Source of the DNA: DAMCAP01 sp032059445 | GTDB lineage: Bacteria; Bacillota; Clostridia; Oscillospirales; Ruminococcaceae | DNA length: 64,000 nucleotides | NCBI GenBank assembly: GCA_032059445.1 | Contig: DAMCAP010000001.1 | Span: forward strand, 124,001 to 188,000 | Reading direction: 5' to 3' | Part shown: one piece after another, positions 41,055 through 50,377 of the stretch | How the letters are laid out: each line of letters opens with the position of its first letter | Numbering within the stretch: position 1 is the first letter of the stretch | Made by a program: the position numbers and the translations under genes | The notes under the pieces: model-generated | What the model saw: the letters and a program-made list of their open reading frames with translations, nothing else | What the model was told of the DNA's origin: nothing | Databases searched by the model: none

Positions 41055-41208
41055 TGTGGATTTTGTGGAAAACCCTCTTCCTTCCCGCTATAGCGAAAAG
41101 CTTGACTTGCTTTTTATACGGAGAGTTATGTGGATAAAAAGAAGTGATTTTGTGGAATGTTGATAACTATGTTGATATTGTTGAAAACTCTCCGTTAAAT
41201 GTTGAAAA
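41055..41208. other. DnaA-box cluster between dnaA and dnaN (candidate part of oriC)
   Basis: One consensus DnaA box in minus-strand sense (TTATCCACA) at 41129-41137. Near-boxes in the same orientation, all of form TGTKGA: TGTGGATTT 41055, TGTGGAAAA 41064, TGTGGAATG 41151, TGTTGATAA 41158, TGTTGATAT 41170, TGTTGAAAA 41179 and 41200. Same-strand clustering over 150 bases is typical of an origin element; the bipartite Bacillus origin also uses this interval. Confidence 0.8.
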
Positions 41209-41425
41209 TAAAACCAAAAACATTTCCCTCTCCCGCTCTTTTGCCACGGAAAACAACAAGAAAAAATACCCAACGAAATAGCTTTGAATATTTCGTAGAG
41301 ATTGTTTTACCCACTCGCCTCACGCAGGATTTCCTGCAAAAGCCTTATGCTGCTGTTTTTTCTTGAATAAAGATGCGGGTCGCTTTGTGCAGTTTCACCA
41401 AAGCACTACCCGCCAAAAGAGAGTG

Positions 41426-42745
41426 CTAATTGTTTCTGACGTTTTTGATGATGTCTTCGATGGTGTTTTTGAAGTAAGAATCATTTTCTAGGTTTTTCTC
41501 CACCTGACCGATGGCATAGACCACTGTAGAGTGATCTCGCCCGCCAAATTCTTCGCCGATGGAGGCCATCGACATCTGGGTAACCTCTCGGATGATATAC
41601 ATGGAGGCTTGTCTAGCCAAAGAAATTTGAGCCGCCCGTTTACTGGAGCGGATGTCAGCTGGGCTCACCTCATAGTAGCGGCTTACCTCGGATATAATCT
41701 TATCTACAGTTACCGAGATAGGCTGGCTGTCGTTTAAGATATCGCGGATGGCACTTTGGGCGGTGGCAATGGAGGGGGTAAGGTCTGCCAGCAGCTTATA
41801 GGCCTTGAGTTTCTTGACAGCGCCCTCTAGCTGACGGATGTTGTTTTTGAGCCGTGTGGCGATGTATTCGATTACATCATCTGGCAGGGAGAAGCCTAGT
41901 AGCTCTGCCTTGCGGCGGATGATGGCAATTCTTGTTTCGAAGTCAGGCGGAGAAACGTCGGCCAGTAGCCCTGATTCGAAGCGGGTACGAAGCCTGTCCT
42001 CCAAGGTTTTGATCTCCTTGGGTGGTCGGTCAGAGGTCAGCACGATCTGCCGCCCACTGTGGTAGAGGGCGTTGAAGGTATGGAAAAACTCCTCCTGGGT
42101 AGCTTCCTTACCGCCGATAAACTGGATATCGTCTACCAGCAGCACATCAGCTTGCCGATATTTATCGTGAAACTCCCTAGTCCGCTCAGCGCCAATAGCG
42201 GCGATCAGTTCATTCATAAACTCCTCGCCCTTTACATAGATGATCTTAAAGCTTGGGTGTGTTTGGCTGATTTCGGAGCAGATGGCACAGAGCAGGTGGG
42301 TTTTGCCAAGCCCTGATCCGCCGTAGATAAACAAGGGGTTGTAGCTGCCGGCTGGGTTGGTGGCTACAGCCAACGAAGCTGCATGAGCAAACTTGTTGGA
42401 GGGGCCGATGATGAAGGTGGAGAAGGTGTACTCGTAATCCCCACCCGGCATTTGGGTGGTGGGCACCGTCTCCGAAAGAGGCTTTAAAGGCGCAGACTCC
42501 TCTTCGCTGACCAGCTGTATCGTGACAGGGAAGCCCACTGCCTGCTCAAAATTCCTAGCAATCAGGTCTAAATATTTCTCCTCGATGATGCTGCGCTTAA
42601 ACTCGGTCTTGACCGAGAGCACAGCGGTAGAGTTTTCGAAGCTCAGCGCCTCGATATCCTTAATCCACAGAGAATAAGGCACATCCATCAGCTCTGACTT
42701 ACATTGCTCTTTAACTTTGTCAAAAAGCTCGTGAAACGATTTCAT
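41426..42745 (-). CDS. dnaA: Chromosomal replication initiator DnaA
   Basis: A 439-residue initiator. Domain I is at the N-terminus (FHELFDKVKEQCKSELMDVPYSLWIKDIEAL). The AAA+ domain has Walker A IYGGSGLGKTHLLCAI, Walker B DVLLVDDIQFIGGKEATQEEFFHTFNAL and SDRPPKEIKTLEDRLRTRFESGL (arginine finger region). Domain IV carries the DNA-binding signature FGGRDHSTVVYAI. The short domain II linker (about residues 85-105) is Pro/Thr rich. It faces away from rpmH, as is standard at the origin. Confidence 0.98.
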   Translation of the reverse strand: MKSFHELFDKVKEQCKSELMDVPYSLWIKDIEALSFENSTAVLSVKTEFKRSIIEEKYLDLIARNFEQAVGFPVTIQLVSEEESAPLKPLSETVPTTQMPGGDYEYTFSTFIIGPSNKFAHAASLAVATNPAGSYNPLFIYGGSGLGKTHLLCAICSEISQTHPSFKIIYVKGEEFMNELIAAIGAERTREFHDKYRQADVLLVDDIQFIGGKEATQEEFFHTFNALYHSGRQIVLTSDRPPKEIKTLEDRLRTRFESGLLADVSPPDFETRIAIIRRKAELLGFSLPDDVIEYIATRLKNNIRQLEGAVKKLKAYKLLADLTPSIATAQSAIRDILNDSQPISVTVDKIISEVSRYYEVSPADIRSSKRAAQISLARQASMYIIREVTQMSMASIGEEFGGRDHSTVVYAIGQVEKNLENDSYFKNTIEDIIKNVRNN

Positions 42746-43353
42746 AAAAACCTCCGTGTTTTGTCCTTATTCTGGGGGTCTTGTGTGAAAGACGATAAGA
42801 CAAAATGAAATCAATAGGTATTTTTTTGATAAAAACGGGGAAAAATAAACCTTAAAGACAAGCTTTAAGGCTACTGCCGGGTAGGGCGCGGGTGCTGAGG
42901 TGCCGAAAAAGGCTCGGTGGAAAACCATTTTGCATTTTTTATATGCCGATGGAGGTTTTAAACAAGCCTATTAACAATATTCTCCCTTAATTCGAGCGAA
43001 AAAGCTGCCGCACACCCTCTGAAAACCCGTATTTGCGCAGTATAAGACGGATATATCATAACACAAGCTGTTGAAAATTACAAGTTATCAACTGTTGAAT
43101 ACGGGTATATTATTTAAGGTATAAAAACTTGTTAAAATATCATGGAAAGCCTTGAAAAGTATAAAAGCAGCTTTATTTTTTTGATAGGGTTATTGACTTT
43201 TGCAGTGATTTTGAGCTATAATTAAAAAACCAAGCTATGCCTATAAAAATATGTCTATCATTGAGTATTTTTGTACCGGGCTTGATACCAATTCTTTTAC
43301 AATTCCAAGGTAACAGCCATGGAGATGTTTTTCCTCGAAAGGAGGTTTTTTTG
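42746..43353. other. dnaA-rpmH interval (candidate oriC and divergent promoters)
   Basis: 608 bases without a gene. Contains a perfect hairpin CCTTAAAG-ACAAG-CTTTAAGG (42850-42870), near-DnaA boxes TGTTGAAAA (43069), TTATCAACT (43085) and TGTTGAATA (43093), an AT-rich stretch to 43190, and the rpmH promoter. This, together with the dnaA-dnaN gap, is the most likely replication origin. The transition of gene orientation is here. Confidence 0.75.
43193..43222 (+). promoter_or_regulatory. rpmH promoter
   Basis: TTGACT (43193-43198), 18 bases, consensus TATAAT (43217-43222). It leaves a 5' untranslated region of about 125 bases before rpmH. Confidence 0.8.
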
Positions 43354-43488
43354 ATGTTTAGGACTTACCAGCCAAAGAAGCTTCAGCGTAAGAAGGAGCA
43401 CGGTTTCCGCAAGAGAATGAAGACCAGAAACGGACGTAAGGTACTTGCGCGCAGACGTGCAAAGGGCAGAGCAGAGCTGACCCTGTAA
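43354..43488 (+). CDS. rpmH: 50S ribosomal protein L34
   Basis: A 44-residue basic protein: MFRTYQPKKLQRKKEHGFRKRMKT, then NGRKVLARRRAKGRAELTL. This is the standard short L34 of the large subunit. AAAGGAGG precedes the ATG with a T-rich spacer; the longer open frame upstream is not coding. It is the first gene of the plus-strand arm, facing away from dnaA. Confidence 0.97.
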   Translation: MFRTYQPKKLQRKKEHGFRKRMKTRNGRKVLARRRAKGRAELTL

Positions 43489-43568
43489 TAAGCCTGCAAC
43501 TGGCAAATAACGTTATCCCGCCCTTAAGGGTGAGCCCTCCTTGTGGGGTGGGTGATAGATAACACCTT

Positions 43569-43595
43569 GGCCACAGCGACTGTGGCCTTTTTTTT
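43569..43595 (+). terminator. Terminator after rpmH
   Basis: GGCCACAG-CGA-CTGTGGCC followed by eight T. It probably attenuates transcription into rnpA so that L34 mRNA is in excess. Confidence 0.92.
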
Positions 43596-43684
43596 ACAAT
43601 TATGCCCGATCAAAAGGATCATTTGGGCAGCAGCCCGCCTTTTGATTAGGTTTTGGCTCAACCATCAACCAAACGAGGTTTTAG

Positions 43685-44014
43685 ATGGCAAAGATCATTA
43701 CACTGGTACGAAACAACGATTTCCGCCGGCTTTACCGCCTTGGCTCAGAGGTCGGCTCTGCACTGGTGACCTACCGCTGCAAAAACCGCAGAGAGTATAA
43801 TCGTATCGGCATCACCACTTCAAAAAAAATTGGAAAAGCCCACGAACGCAACCGTGCTAGGCGTGTGATTAAAGAAGCCTATCGTACCCTTGAGCCTAGA
43901 ATTGCAAAGGGATACGATATTGTGTTTGTGGCACGCACCCGCACCTGCAAGTGCAGCATGCAGGATGTACAGCGCCTGATGGAAAAGCATCTCGCGCCGA
44001 TTATGGATGAATAA
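43685..44014 (+). CDS. rnpA: Ribonuclease P protein component
   Basis: A 109-residue protein: LVRNNDFRRLYRLGSEVGSALVTYRCKNRREYNRIGITTSKKIGKAHERNRARRVIKEAYR. The RNRARRVIKEAYR block is the conserved RNR motif that contacts RNase P RNA. It matures tRNA 5' ends as part of the RNase P holoenzyme. The stop overlaps the start of yidD by one base. Confidence 0.96.
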   Translation: MAKIITLVRNNDFRRLYRLGSEVGSALVTYRCKNRREYNRIGITTSKKIGKAHERNRARRVIKEAYRTLEPRIAKGYDIVFVARTRTCKCSMQDVQRLMEKHLAPIMDE

Positions 44015-44256
44015 TGAAAAAACTCTTTAAGCTTTTCATTTTATTTTACCAAAGAGCGATTTCTCCCTACACCCCACCCAGCTGTAGGTATATCCCAACC
44101 TGCTCACGCTACGCCCTGGACGCTGTCGAGCGCTTCGGCGCAGCTCGGGGCGGGTTACTTGCGGTTTGGCGTATATTACGCTGTAACCCCTTTTCAAAAG
44201 GGGGCTATGATCCTGTGCCGGATCACTTTACCTTTAAAAGGCAATTTAAGTGGTAA
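44014..44256 (+). CDS. yidD: Membrane protein insertion efficiency factor YidD
   Basis: An 80-residue protein with the family core LFILFYQRAISPYTPPSCRYIPTCSRYALDAVERFGAARGGLLAVWRILRCNPFSKGGYDPVP. The conserved cysteines (SCRYIPTCS, RC-NP) are present. It assists YidC in membrane insertion, as an inner-surface membrane-associated protein. It sits between rnpA and yidC in the universal order, coupled to rnpA. Confidence 0.96.
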   Translation: MKKLFKLFILFYQRAISPYTPPSCRYIPTCSRYALDAVERFGAARGGLLAVWRILRCNPFSKGGYDPVPDHFTFKRQFKW

Positions 44257-44289
44257 TACCACTACTCAATGATAAACGGAGGAACAAAT

Positions 44290-45381
44290 ATGTCTTTATT
44301 TTCCATCATCGGTGTACCGCTGGGTTGGGTCATGCACTTGATTTACCAGTTTGTACAGAATTACGGTATTACGCTGATTCTATTTACTCTTTTGATCCGC
44401 ATCCTCTTTATCCCCCTGGCGATCAAGCAGCAAAAAGGCATGATCACCACCGCGAAGTTTAAGCCAAAGATGGATGAGCTTCAGCGTAAATATGGAAACA
44501 ATAAAGAACGCCTCAATCAGGAGATCATGGAGCTTTATAAGCAGGAGAATTACTCTCCGCTTTCCTCCTGCCTGCCGATGCTGCTTCAGTTCCCTCTCTT
44601 GTTTGGTCTGATTGACGTCATCTACTACCCCCTAAAGCATATGCTCAGACTCCCTGCCGATGTGGTTGCTAAGGCTACCGAGATCGCTACCGGAGTGCTG
44701 GGTGCAGCAGGTATGAGCCGCTACTCTACGCAGATTAGTGTCATCAACGCTGTAAAAGCCAATCCCGAGCCTTTTATTACCGGTATCGGCGCCGATGTGA
44801 CCAATCAGATCAAAAACTTCGACTTTTCATTTTTTGGCCTTGATCTGGGCAATACCCCTACTTTGATGCCAGCTGAAGGTCAGGATTTCGGTGTGTACTT
44901 TGTGCTGCTGCTGATCCCTGTGCTTTCGGGTCTTACTTCTCTGTTGATGTCTTATGTAACCAGCACTTCCAACAAGGATATGATGGGAGATCAGGCTACC
45001 AACAGCATGACCACCTCTATGATGCTGATGATGCCCCTGATGTCGGTTTACATTGCGTTTCAGGTGCCTGCAGGTGTAGGTGTGTACTGGTTGATGACCA
45101 ACTGCATCATGATAGCACAAACCCTGCTCCTCAATAAGTTTATGAACCCTGCAAAGATCGCTGCCGAAGCCAGAGCAGAAGCCGAGGTTGCCCGCGAGCA
45201 GGAGAGAACCGAACGAATTGAAGCCAAGAAAAAGGCCAAGGAAGAGCGCCAAAACGGTACCGCTGAGGAAACTCTAAGCCAAAAGGAACTCAACCGTCAG
45301 AAGCTTGCTGCCGCTCGTAAGAGAGACGCCGAGAAGTATGGCGAGGAATACAAAGAAGTCACTGATAGCGACCTTAAGTAA
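44290..45381 (+). CDS. yidC: Membrane protein insertase YidC/Oxa1
   Basis: A 363-residue insertase. The first helix is LIYQFVQNYGITLILFTLLIRILFIPLAIKQQKGM, followed by the family positive segment QRKYGNNKERLNQEIMELYKQENYSPLSSCLPMLLQFPLLFGLIDVIYYPLKHML. Later membrane helices run through PVLSGLTSLLMSYV and FQVPAGVGVYWLMTNCIMIAQTLLL. The C-terminus is a charged tail of about 80 residues, rich in Glu/Lys/Arg, which probably contacts ribosomes. No lipoprotein signal, unlike SpoIIIJ of Bacillus. The ATG at 44290 follows GGAGGA. Confidence 0.95.
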   Translation: MSLFSIIGVPLGWVMHLIYQFVQNYGITLILFTLLIRILFIPLAIKQQKGMITTAKFKPKMDELQRKYGNNKERLNQEIMELYKQENYSPLSSCLPMLLQFPLLFGLIDVIYYPLKHMLRLPADVVAKATEIATGVLGAAGMSRYSTQISVINAVKANPEPFITGIGADVTNQIKNFDFSFFGLDLGNTPTLMPAEGQDFGVYFVLLLIPVLSGLTSLLMSYVTSTSNKDMMGDQATNSMTTSMMLMMPLMSVYIAFQVPAGVGVYWLMTNCIMIAQTLLLNKFMNPAKIAAEARAEAEVAREQERTERIEAKKKAKEERQNGTAEETLSQKELNRQKLAAARKRDAEKYGEEYKEVTDSDLK

Positions 45382-45410
45382 AAAATATATATCCCCTAAG
45401 GAGGATTGAC

Positions 45411-46604
45411 GTGATAAAAGAAGCGATTGGAGTAGGTAAAACGGTAGATATAGCGATTGAGCACGCTTGCCAGCAGATTGGCTATCCACGAGAAGAAGTG
45501 GAGATTCAGGTGCTCAACCTCCCCAGAAAGGGCTTTTTGGGTCTGCTTGGCTACACACCTGCCAAGGTAAGGGTTACCGTAGAGATACAGGATGTGCCAA
45601 GAGCAGAAAGACCAAAAAAAATCGAGCCAAAGCAGCCGCAACCAAGGCCTCAGCAACAGGAGCCAGCTCGCAGCCAGCCTATAGAAAACAAGCCCAAGCC
45701 CCAGCAGCAGGAGCCTGCACGCCAGCAGCCTAAGCTGGATAATCAGCGCCCAGCTACTAGGCAGGAGCAGCCCTTCAAGAAGGAAGAAGCAGCAAAGCCT
45801 ACAGTACAGCCTCAGGCAGTACCAGTTGCAGAAGGCTCTAAGGGCGCAGTGGCTAGAGACTTCCTCTCGGCTGTAATCCAAGAAATGGGTGTAGAAAATT
45901 GTGCTGTAACCGCCACACAGGAGGATAAGACCATCATCCTGAAGCTTGAGGGAGATGCCACCGGTGTGGTAATCGGCAAGCGAGGCGAAACTCTCGATGC
46001 ACTACAATATCTGTCGGCACTTGCCAGCAATCGTGTAGAGGGTGAGTATACCCGTGTAGTGATTGACTCGGGCAATTACCGTCAGAGACGTCAAAAAACC
46101 TTAGAGCAGCTAGCTGCCAAGCTATCGGCATCGGTGCTGCGCAGTGGCAAAAATGTAACCCTTGAGCCTATGAATCCATACGAGCGCCGGATTATCCATG
46201 CGGCTGTTTCGGAGATCGAGGGCGTAAGATCCGTATCTGTAGGGGAGGAGCCCAATCGTTCTGTAGTGATCACCACTACCGACGGTGTTGTGCCTACCAC
46301 TCTCCCACCTTATAAAAAGAACCCTCGCCATGGTGGCGGCGGCGGTGGCAAACGCCCCGGTGCCCCTAAGGGTGACAGAGGCGATAAGGCCGATCAAAAG
46401 CCCCGATTTAACAAGCCTAGGAATGGTGGCGGTAGCAGCAAGGGCGGCCCTAGGGTAGAGCGCAGCCCAGAAGATCGCGCAGCAAGGCCCCCAAGGAATG
46501 ATCGTCCTGCACCAGCGGCAGCGGCTTCTAAACAGGATAACTCTGCACGCAGGGCTCCTACCGAGGCAGCAAACCAGCCTATGTATGGGAAGATCCAGAT
46601 ATAG
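45411..46604 (+). CDS. khpB: RNA-binding protein KhpB (Jag/EloR) with long Gly/Arg-rich tail
   Basis: A 397-residue protein. Residues 1-50 are the Jag_N domain (KTVDIAIEHACQQIGYPREEVEIQVLNLPRKGFLGLLG). Residues 70-140 are a Pro/Gln linker with PQQQEPAR twice. Residues 150-220 are a KH domain with GVVIGKRGETLDALQYLSAL. Residues 225-290 are R3H (NPYERRIIHAAVSEI). From about 300 a Gly/Arg/Asp/Pro-rich tail (GGGGGGKRPGAP ...) of almost 100 residues follows. Family members of usual length end with R3H. KhpB with KhpA binds RNA and controls cell elongation in Gram-positives. GTG start after GGAGG. Confidence 0.93.
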   Translation: MIKEAIGVGKTVDIAIEHACQQIGYPREEVEIQVLNLPRKGFLGLLGYTPAKVRVTVEIQDVPRAERPKKIEPKQPQPRPQQQEPARSQPIENKPKPQQQEPARQQPKLDNQRPATRQEQPFKKEEAAKPTVQPQAVPVAEGSKGAVARDFLSAVIQEMGVENCAVTATQEDKTIILKLEGDATGVVIGKRGETLDALQYLSALASNRVEGEYTRVVIDSGNYRQRRQKTLEQLAAKLSASVLRSGKNVTLEPMNPYERRIIHAAVSEIEGVRSVSVGEEPNRSVVITTTDGVVPTTLPPYKKNPRHGGGGGGKRPGAPKGDRGDKADQKPRFNKPRNGGGSSKGGPRVERSPEDRAARPPRNDRPAPAAAASKQDNSARRAPTEAANQPMYGKIQI

Positions 46605-46713
46605 TAGTGTAGGCATGGCCCACTTTGCTTGAGTTTCTTACTTAAGTCTATTATTTCTTGATATTGCGCGGCAAAGCTATTGCCATTTCATTTCGTGACC
46701 CAATACAGGACTC

Positions 46714-46743
46714 AAACGCCGACAGAAATTGTCGGCGTTTTGT
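46714..46743 (+). terminator. Terminator after khpB
   Basis: AAACGCCGACA pairs with TGTCGGCGTTT over GAAAT, followed by a T-run. Confidence 0.92.
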
Positions 46744-46807
46744 TATAAATCGACTCAGATAAATCATACGATCAGTATAAATTATAGAATATTTACGGTG
46801 AGGAATC

Positions 46808-48235
46808 ATGTATAGACAAAGTAATGATACAGTGGTGGCGGTATCTACTGCTCCGGCGAGAGGTGCCATCGCTGTGGTAAGGCTTACAGGCCCCGATGCT
46901 GTCAAAATCGCCGATCAGGTCTTTCGCCCTATGTCGGGCAAGCCACTGATATCGCTAAAAGGGTATACTGCTGCTTACGGTGAAGTCCTCAGCGACGGTG
47001 AAGTCATCGACGACGGAGTAGCAACGGTGTTTTGGGCACCCAAAAGCTACACGGGGGAAAATATGGCGGAAATCAGCTGCCATGGTAACCCCCTGCTTGC
47101 CAGCCTGTTGCTGGAGTCCTGCGTCAAGGCGGGTGCTATGCCTGCGGGTGCCGGAGAGTTTACCAAGCGGGCTTTTTTAAACGGCAAGATGGATTTGACC
47201 CGTGCCGAGGCGGTAGCGGAACTGATATCGGCACAAGGTAAAGGCGCAGCACGCCTTGCACTGGGGAAGAGGACAGGTGCTTTAGAGCAAAAAATCGATG
47301 AGATTACCCAAGCCCTTACCCATCTGGCAGCAAAGCTGGCTGTGTGGGTAGATTACCCCGATGATGAGATCATGACGGTGGAGCACAGCGAGATTGCTGA
47401 GCTTGCAAGCCGCGCCAAATCTCAGATCGAAACGTTGATCACTGGCTACAGCAAGGCTGTGATGATCAGTCAGGGTGTGTCGGCTGCTATTGTAGGCCGC
47501 CCCAATGCAGGTAAGTCTACTTTGATGAATTTGCTGTGCGGTAGCGATCGCAGCATCGTCAGCCAATATGCCGGCACCACCCGTGATGTGGTGGAGGGGA
47601 TTATTGAGGTAGGCGCTACTACCTTAAAGCTCCTTGATACTGCGGGCATCCGCGAAACCCAAGACCCTATTGAAGCCCTGGGAGTAGATCGTGCCCGCAG
47701 GCAGATCGACCAAGCTGATCTGGTGATCATGGTGCTGGATGGCACGACACAGCTTAGCAAAGAAGAGGAAGAAACCCTCACTGCCCTCACCGAGCGTGTG
47801 GCAGTGGTGGTGATCAATAAGCAGGACTTGGGGCTTGACCCTGCTATCCCTGCGAAAGTGGCAGCATTGCTGCCCGATATCGTGCCCTATAGTGAGGAGC
47901 TGGATCAAAACAGCCCTACCCCTAGATTATTGCTAACCCTCTCGGCCCTCAAGGGGGAGGGGGAGCAGGCGCTGCGCAGTGCCATAGAGCTTGCCATCGG
48001 GCTTTGCGGCTCGGCTGACAATCGCCTGATCTCCAATCATAGGCAGCTTAGCTGCGTTATGCGCGCGCGCGATTCCCTTGCACTTCTGGCAGAGGCGAGC
48101 CAAAACCATGAGACGCTAGATGCCCTATCGGTGCTTCTAGATGATTGCTTAGAGCCTCTTTGGGAGCTGGTTGGCAAAAATGCCTCCGAAGCAGTGATCA
48201 GTGAGGTGTTTGCTAAGTTTTGCGTAGGCAAGTAA
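46808..48235 (+). CDS. mnmE: tRNA modification GTPase MnmE
   Basis: A 475-residue protein. The N-terminal folate-binding domain has TVVAVSTAPARGAIAVVRLTGPDA. The G domain has GRPNAGKSTLMNLL, DTAGIRETQDPIE and NKQD. It ends in the invariant FCVGK, whose Cys is needed for activity (FCIGK in most). With MnmG it forms carboxymethylaminomethyl uridine at tRNA position 34. The RBS is GGTGAGGA. Confidence 0.96.
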   Translation: MYRQSNDTVVAVSTAPARGAIAVVRLTGPDAVKIADQVFRPMSGKPLISLKGYTAAYGEVLSDGEVIDDGVATVFWAPKSYTGENMAEISCHGNPLLASLLLESCVKAGAMPAGAGEFTKRAFLNGKMDLTRAEAVAELISAQGKGAARLALGKRTGALEQKIDEITQALTHLAAKLAVWVDYPDDEIMTVEHSEIAELASRAKSQIETLITGYSKAVMISQGVSAAIVGRPNAGKSTLMNLLCGSDRSIVSQYAGTTRDVVEGIIEVGATTLKLLDTAGIRETQDPIEALGVDRARRQIDQADLVIMVLDGTTQLSKEEEETLTALTERVAVVVINKQDLGLDPAIPAKVAALLPDIVPYSEELDQNSPTPRLLLTLSALKGEGEQALRSAIELAIGLCGSADNRLISNHRQLSCVMRARDSLALLAEASQNHETLDALSVLLDDCLEPLWELVGKNASEAVISEVFAKFCVGK

Positions 48236-48446
48236 CTCAGGTGTTACAATGGAGCGATTGGCAGATGATCCGTCGTGATGCACTGTTTGATTTTATAGGC
48301 GATTTTGCCTTAGAGATTATCAATACTTGCAGCTGCTTTTGCTTAGATGCTATAATAACTAGATTGATATAAAGACTTATAACATTGTTGCCCACAGCAT
48401 ATTGGGGAGCAATGTTTCATTCGGAATCCTTAAAAGGAGTGATACA

Positions 48447-50315
48447 ATGATACAGAGCTTTTTTGCGGGGCAATATGACGTGGCCGTCATCGGTGCAGGT
48501 CATGCAGGCTGTGAAGCGGCGCTGGCTGCGGCAAGACTGGGGATGCGTACAGCCCTCTTTACCATGAGCCTCGATCAAGTGGCCAATATGCCCTGCAATC
48601 CTTCTATCGGTGGCACAGCAAAGGGGCATATCGTCTGTGAAATCGATGCTCTCGGTGGCGAAATGGGCAGAGCTGCCGACCGCACGATGCTGCAAAGCAG
48701 GATGCTCAATCGGGGAAAGGGCCCTGCGGTTCATTCCCTGCGGGTGCAGAGTGATCGGGAGCAGTACCGCCTTTATATGAAAAAAACTGTGGAAAATACC
48801 CCCGGGCTTGACCTGATACAAGGGGAAGTCGTAGATATCGGGGTAGAAGACGGCAAGGTCCGCTCTGTGACTACCGCTGTAGGGGCAAATTATCAGGTTT
48901 CGGCAGTGATTATTGCCAGTGGTACCTACCTAAATGGCAAGATCTTTATCGGGGAGTATTCTCAGGAGAGTGGCCCCGACAATGCACACCCTGCCAGAGC
49001 CCTGTCGGAGTGCTTGCAGCGTTTGGGGCTACCTCTTCGTAGGTTTAAAACAGGCACCCCTGCTAGAGTCCATGCCGATTCCATCAACTACAGCCTGCTG
49101 GAGCTTCAGGAGGGGGACGAAGAAATCGTGCCTTTTTCCTACGATACAGACTATCCTCTGGAGAATAAAATCTGCTGTCACATCGCCTACACCAACGCCA
49201 ACACCCATCAGGTGATCACCGACAACCTACATCGTTCTCCCTTATATTCGGGGGAGATTCAAGGTGTGGGTGCGCGTTATTGCCCCAGCATCGAAGATAA
49301 AGTGACGCGCTTTGCCGATAAACCTCGCCATCAGCTATTTATCGAGCCGATGGGGCTAGATACCAAAGAAATGTATCTGCAAGGGGTTAGTTCCTCCTTG
49401 CCTGCTGAAGTGCAGGTGCAGATCTACCGCTCCATCGAGGGGCTGGAGGATGTAAAAATCATGCGAAATGCCTATGCTATTGAGTATGATTGCATCGACC
49501 CTCTGTACTTAAAGCCCAGCCTTGAAGTCAAGGGTGTGGGGGGATTGTTTAGCGCGGGGCAGTTTAACGGCACCTCGGGCTATGAGGAGGCTGCTGCTCA
49601 AGGGCTGATGGCAGGTATCAATAGTACTAACTATATTAAAGGCACCGATCCACTGATAATCGGGCGCAACGAGGGCTATATCGGCGTATTGATCGATGAT
49701 CTGGTGACCAAGGGTACCAATGAGCCTTACCGGATGATGACCTCTCGCTCAGAGTATCGACTGCTGCTGCGGCAGGATAATGCCGCTACCCGCCTTACTC
49801 CCATCGGGCGTCAGGCTGGGCTGATCAGCGATGTGCGCTGGGAGCGCTTCCTCATTGAGGAGGAGCTGCGCGCTACCCAGAAGCAAAGGCTGGAGCAGAC
49901 CACCATTGCCCCCTCTGAGGGCTTAAACCAGCTGCTGACCACCCTTGGCACCAGCCCTGTTACCAGTGGAGTCAAGCTGGCAGAGCTGATGCGCCGACCT
50001 CAGATCGGTTATCGAGAGCTGGCAGAGTTTGACCCTGAGCGCCCTGAGCTGCCCCTGCGGGTGCAGCATCAGCTTGAGATTGAGATCAAGTATGAGGGCT
50101 ATATTAAGAAGCAAGAGGCTCAGGTGGGCGCTATGGAGCGTTATCAGGAGATCGACATCAGCCGCCTGGATTACGATGAAATCAAGGGATTGCGGATTGA
50201 GGCGAAGGAAAAGCTTAATAAGGTTTCGCCCTTGACTTTGGCACAGGCCATGCGGATATCGGGGGTAAGCCCTGCGGATATTGCAGTTATTTTGATTTAT
50301 CTAAAGCGAAAATAG
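48447..50315 (+). CDS. mnmG: tRNA uridine 5-carboxymethylaminomethyl modification enzyme MnmG
   Basis: A 622-residue FAD protein. The FAD-binding motif is DVAVIGAGHAGCEAALAAARLG, followed by CNPSIGGTAKGHIVCEIDALGGEMG. The middle has GLFSAGQFNGTSGYEEAAAQGLMAGINS, and the C-terminal helical domain includes RLDYDEIKGLRIEAKEKLNKVSPLTLAQAMRISGVSPADI. All motifs are standard. ATG 48447 follows AAAAGGAG; the longer frame to 48402 has no RBS. Confidence 0.97.
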   Translation: MIQSFFAGQYDVAVIGAGHAGCEAALAAARLGMRTALFTMSLDQVANMPCNPSIGGTAKGHIVCEIDALGGEMGRAADRTMLQSRMLNRGKGPAVHSLRVQSDREQYRLYMKKTVENTPGLDLIQGEVVDIGVEDGKVRSVTTAVGANYQVSAVIIASGTYLNGKIFIGEYSQESGPDNAHPARALSECLQRLGLPLRRFKTGTPARVHADSINYSLLELQEGDEEIVPFSYDTDYPLENKICCHIAYTNANTHQVITDNLHRSPLYSGEIQGVGARYCPSIEDKVTRFADKPRHQLFIEPMGLDTKEMYLQGVSSSLPAEVQVQIYRSIEGLEDVKIMRNAYAIEYDCIDPLYLKPSLEVKGVGGLFSAGQFNGTSGYEEAAAQGLMAGINSTNYIKGTDPLIIGRNEGYIGVLIDDLVTKGTNEPYRMMTSRSEYRLLLRQDNAATRLTPIGRQAGLISDVRWERFLIEEELRATQKQRLEQTTIAPSEGLNQLLTTLGTSPVTSGVKLAELMRRPQIGYRELAEFDPERPELPLRVQHQLEIEIKYEGYIKKQEAQVGAMERYQEIDISRLDYDEIKGLRIEAKEKLNKVSPLTLAQAMRISGVSPADIAVILIYLKRK

Positions 50316-50377
50316 CCAAGTTATTCTGCGTTTAACATCCTTTTGGTAAAATATAAGAACAGCAGGGAGCAAGATAG

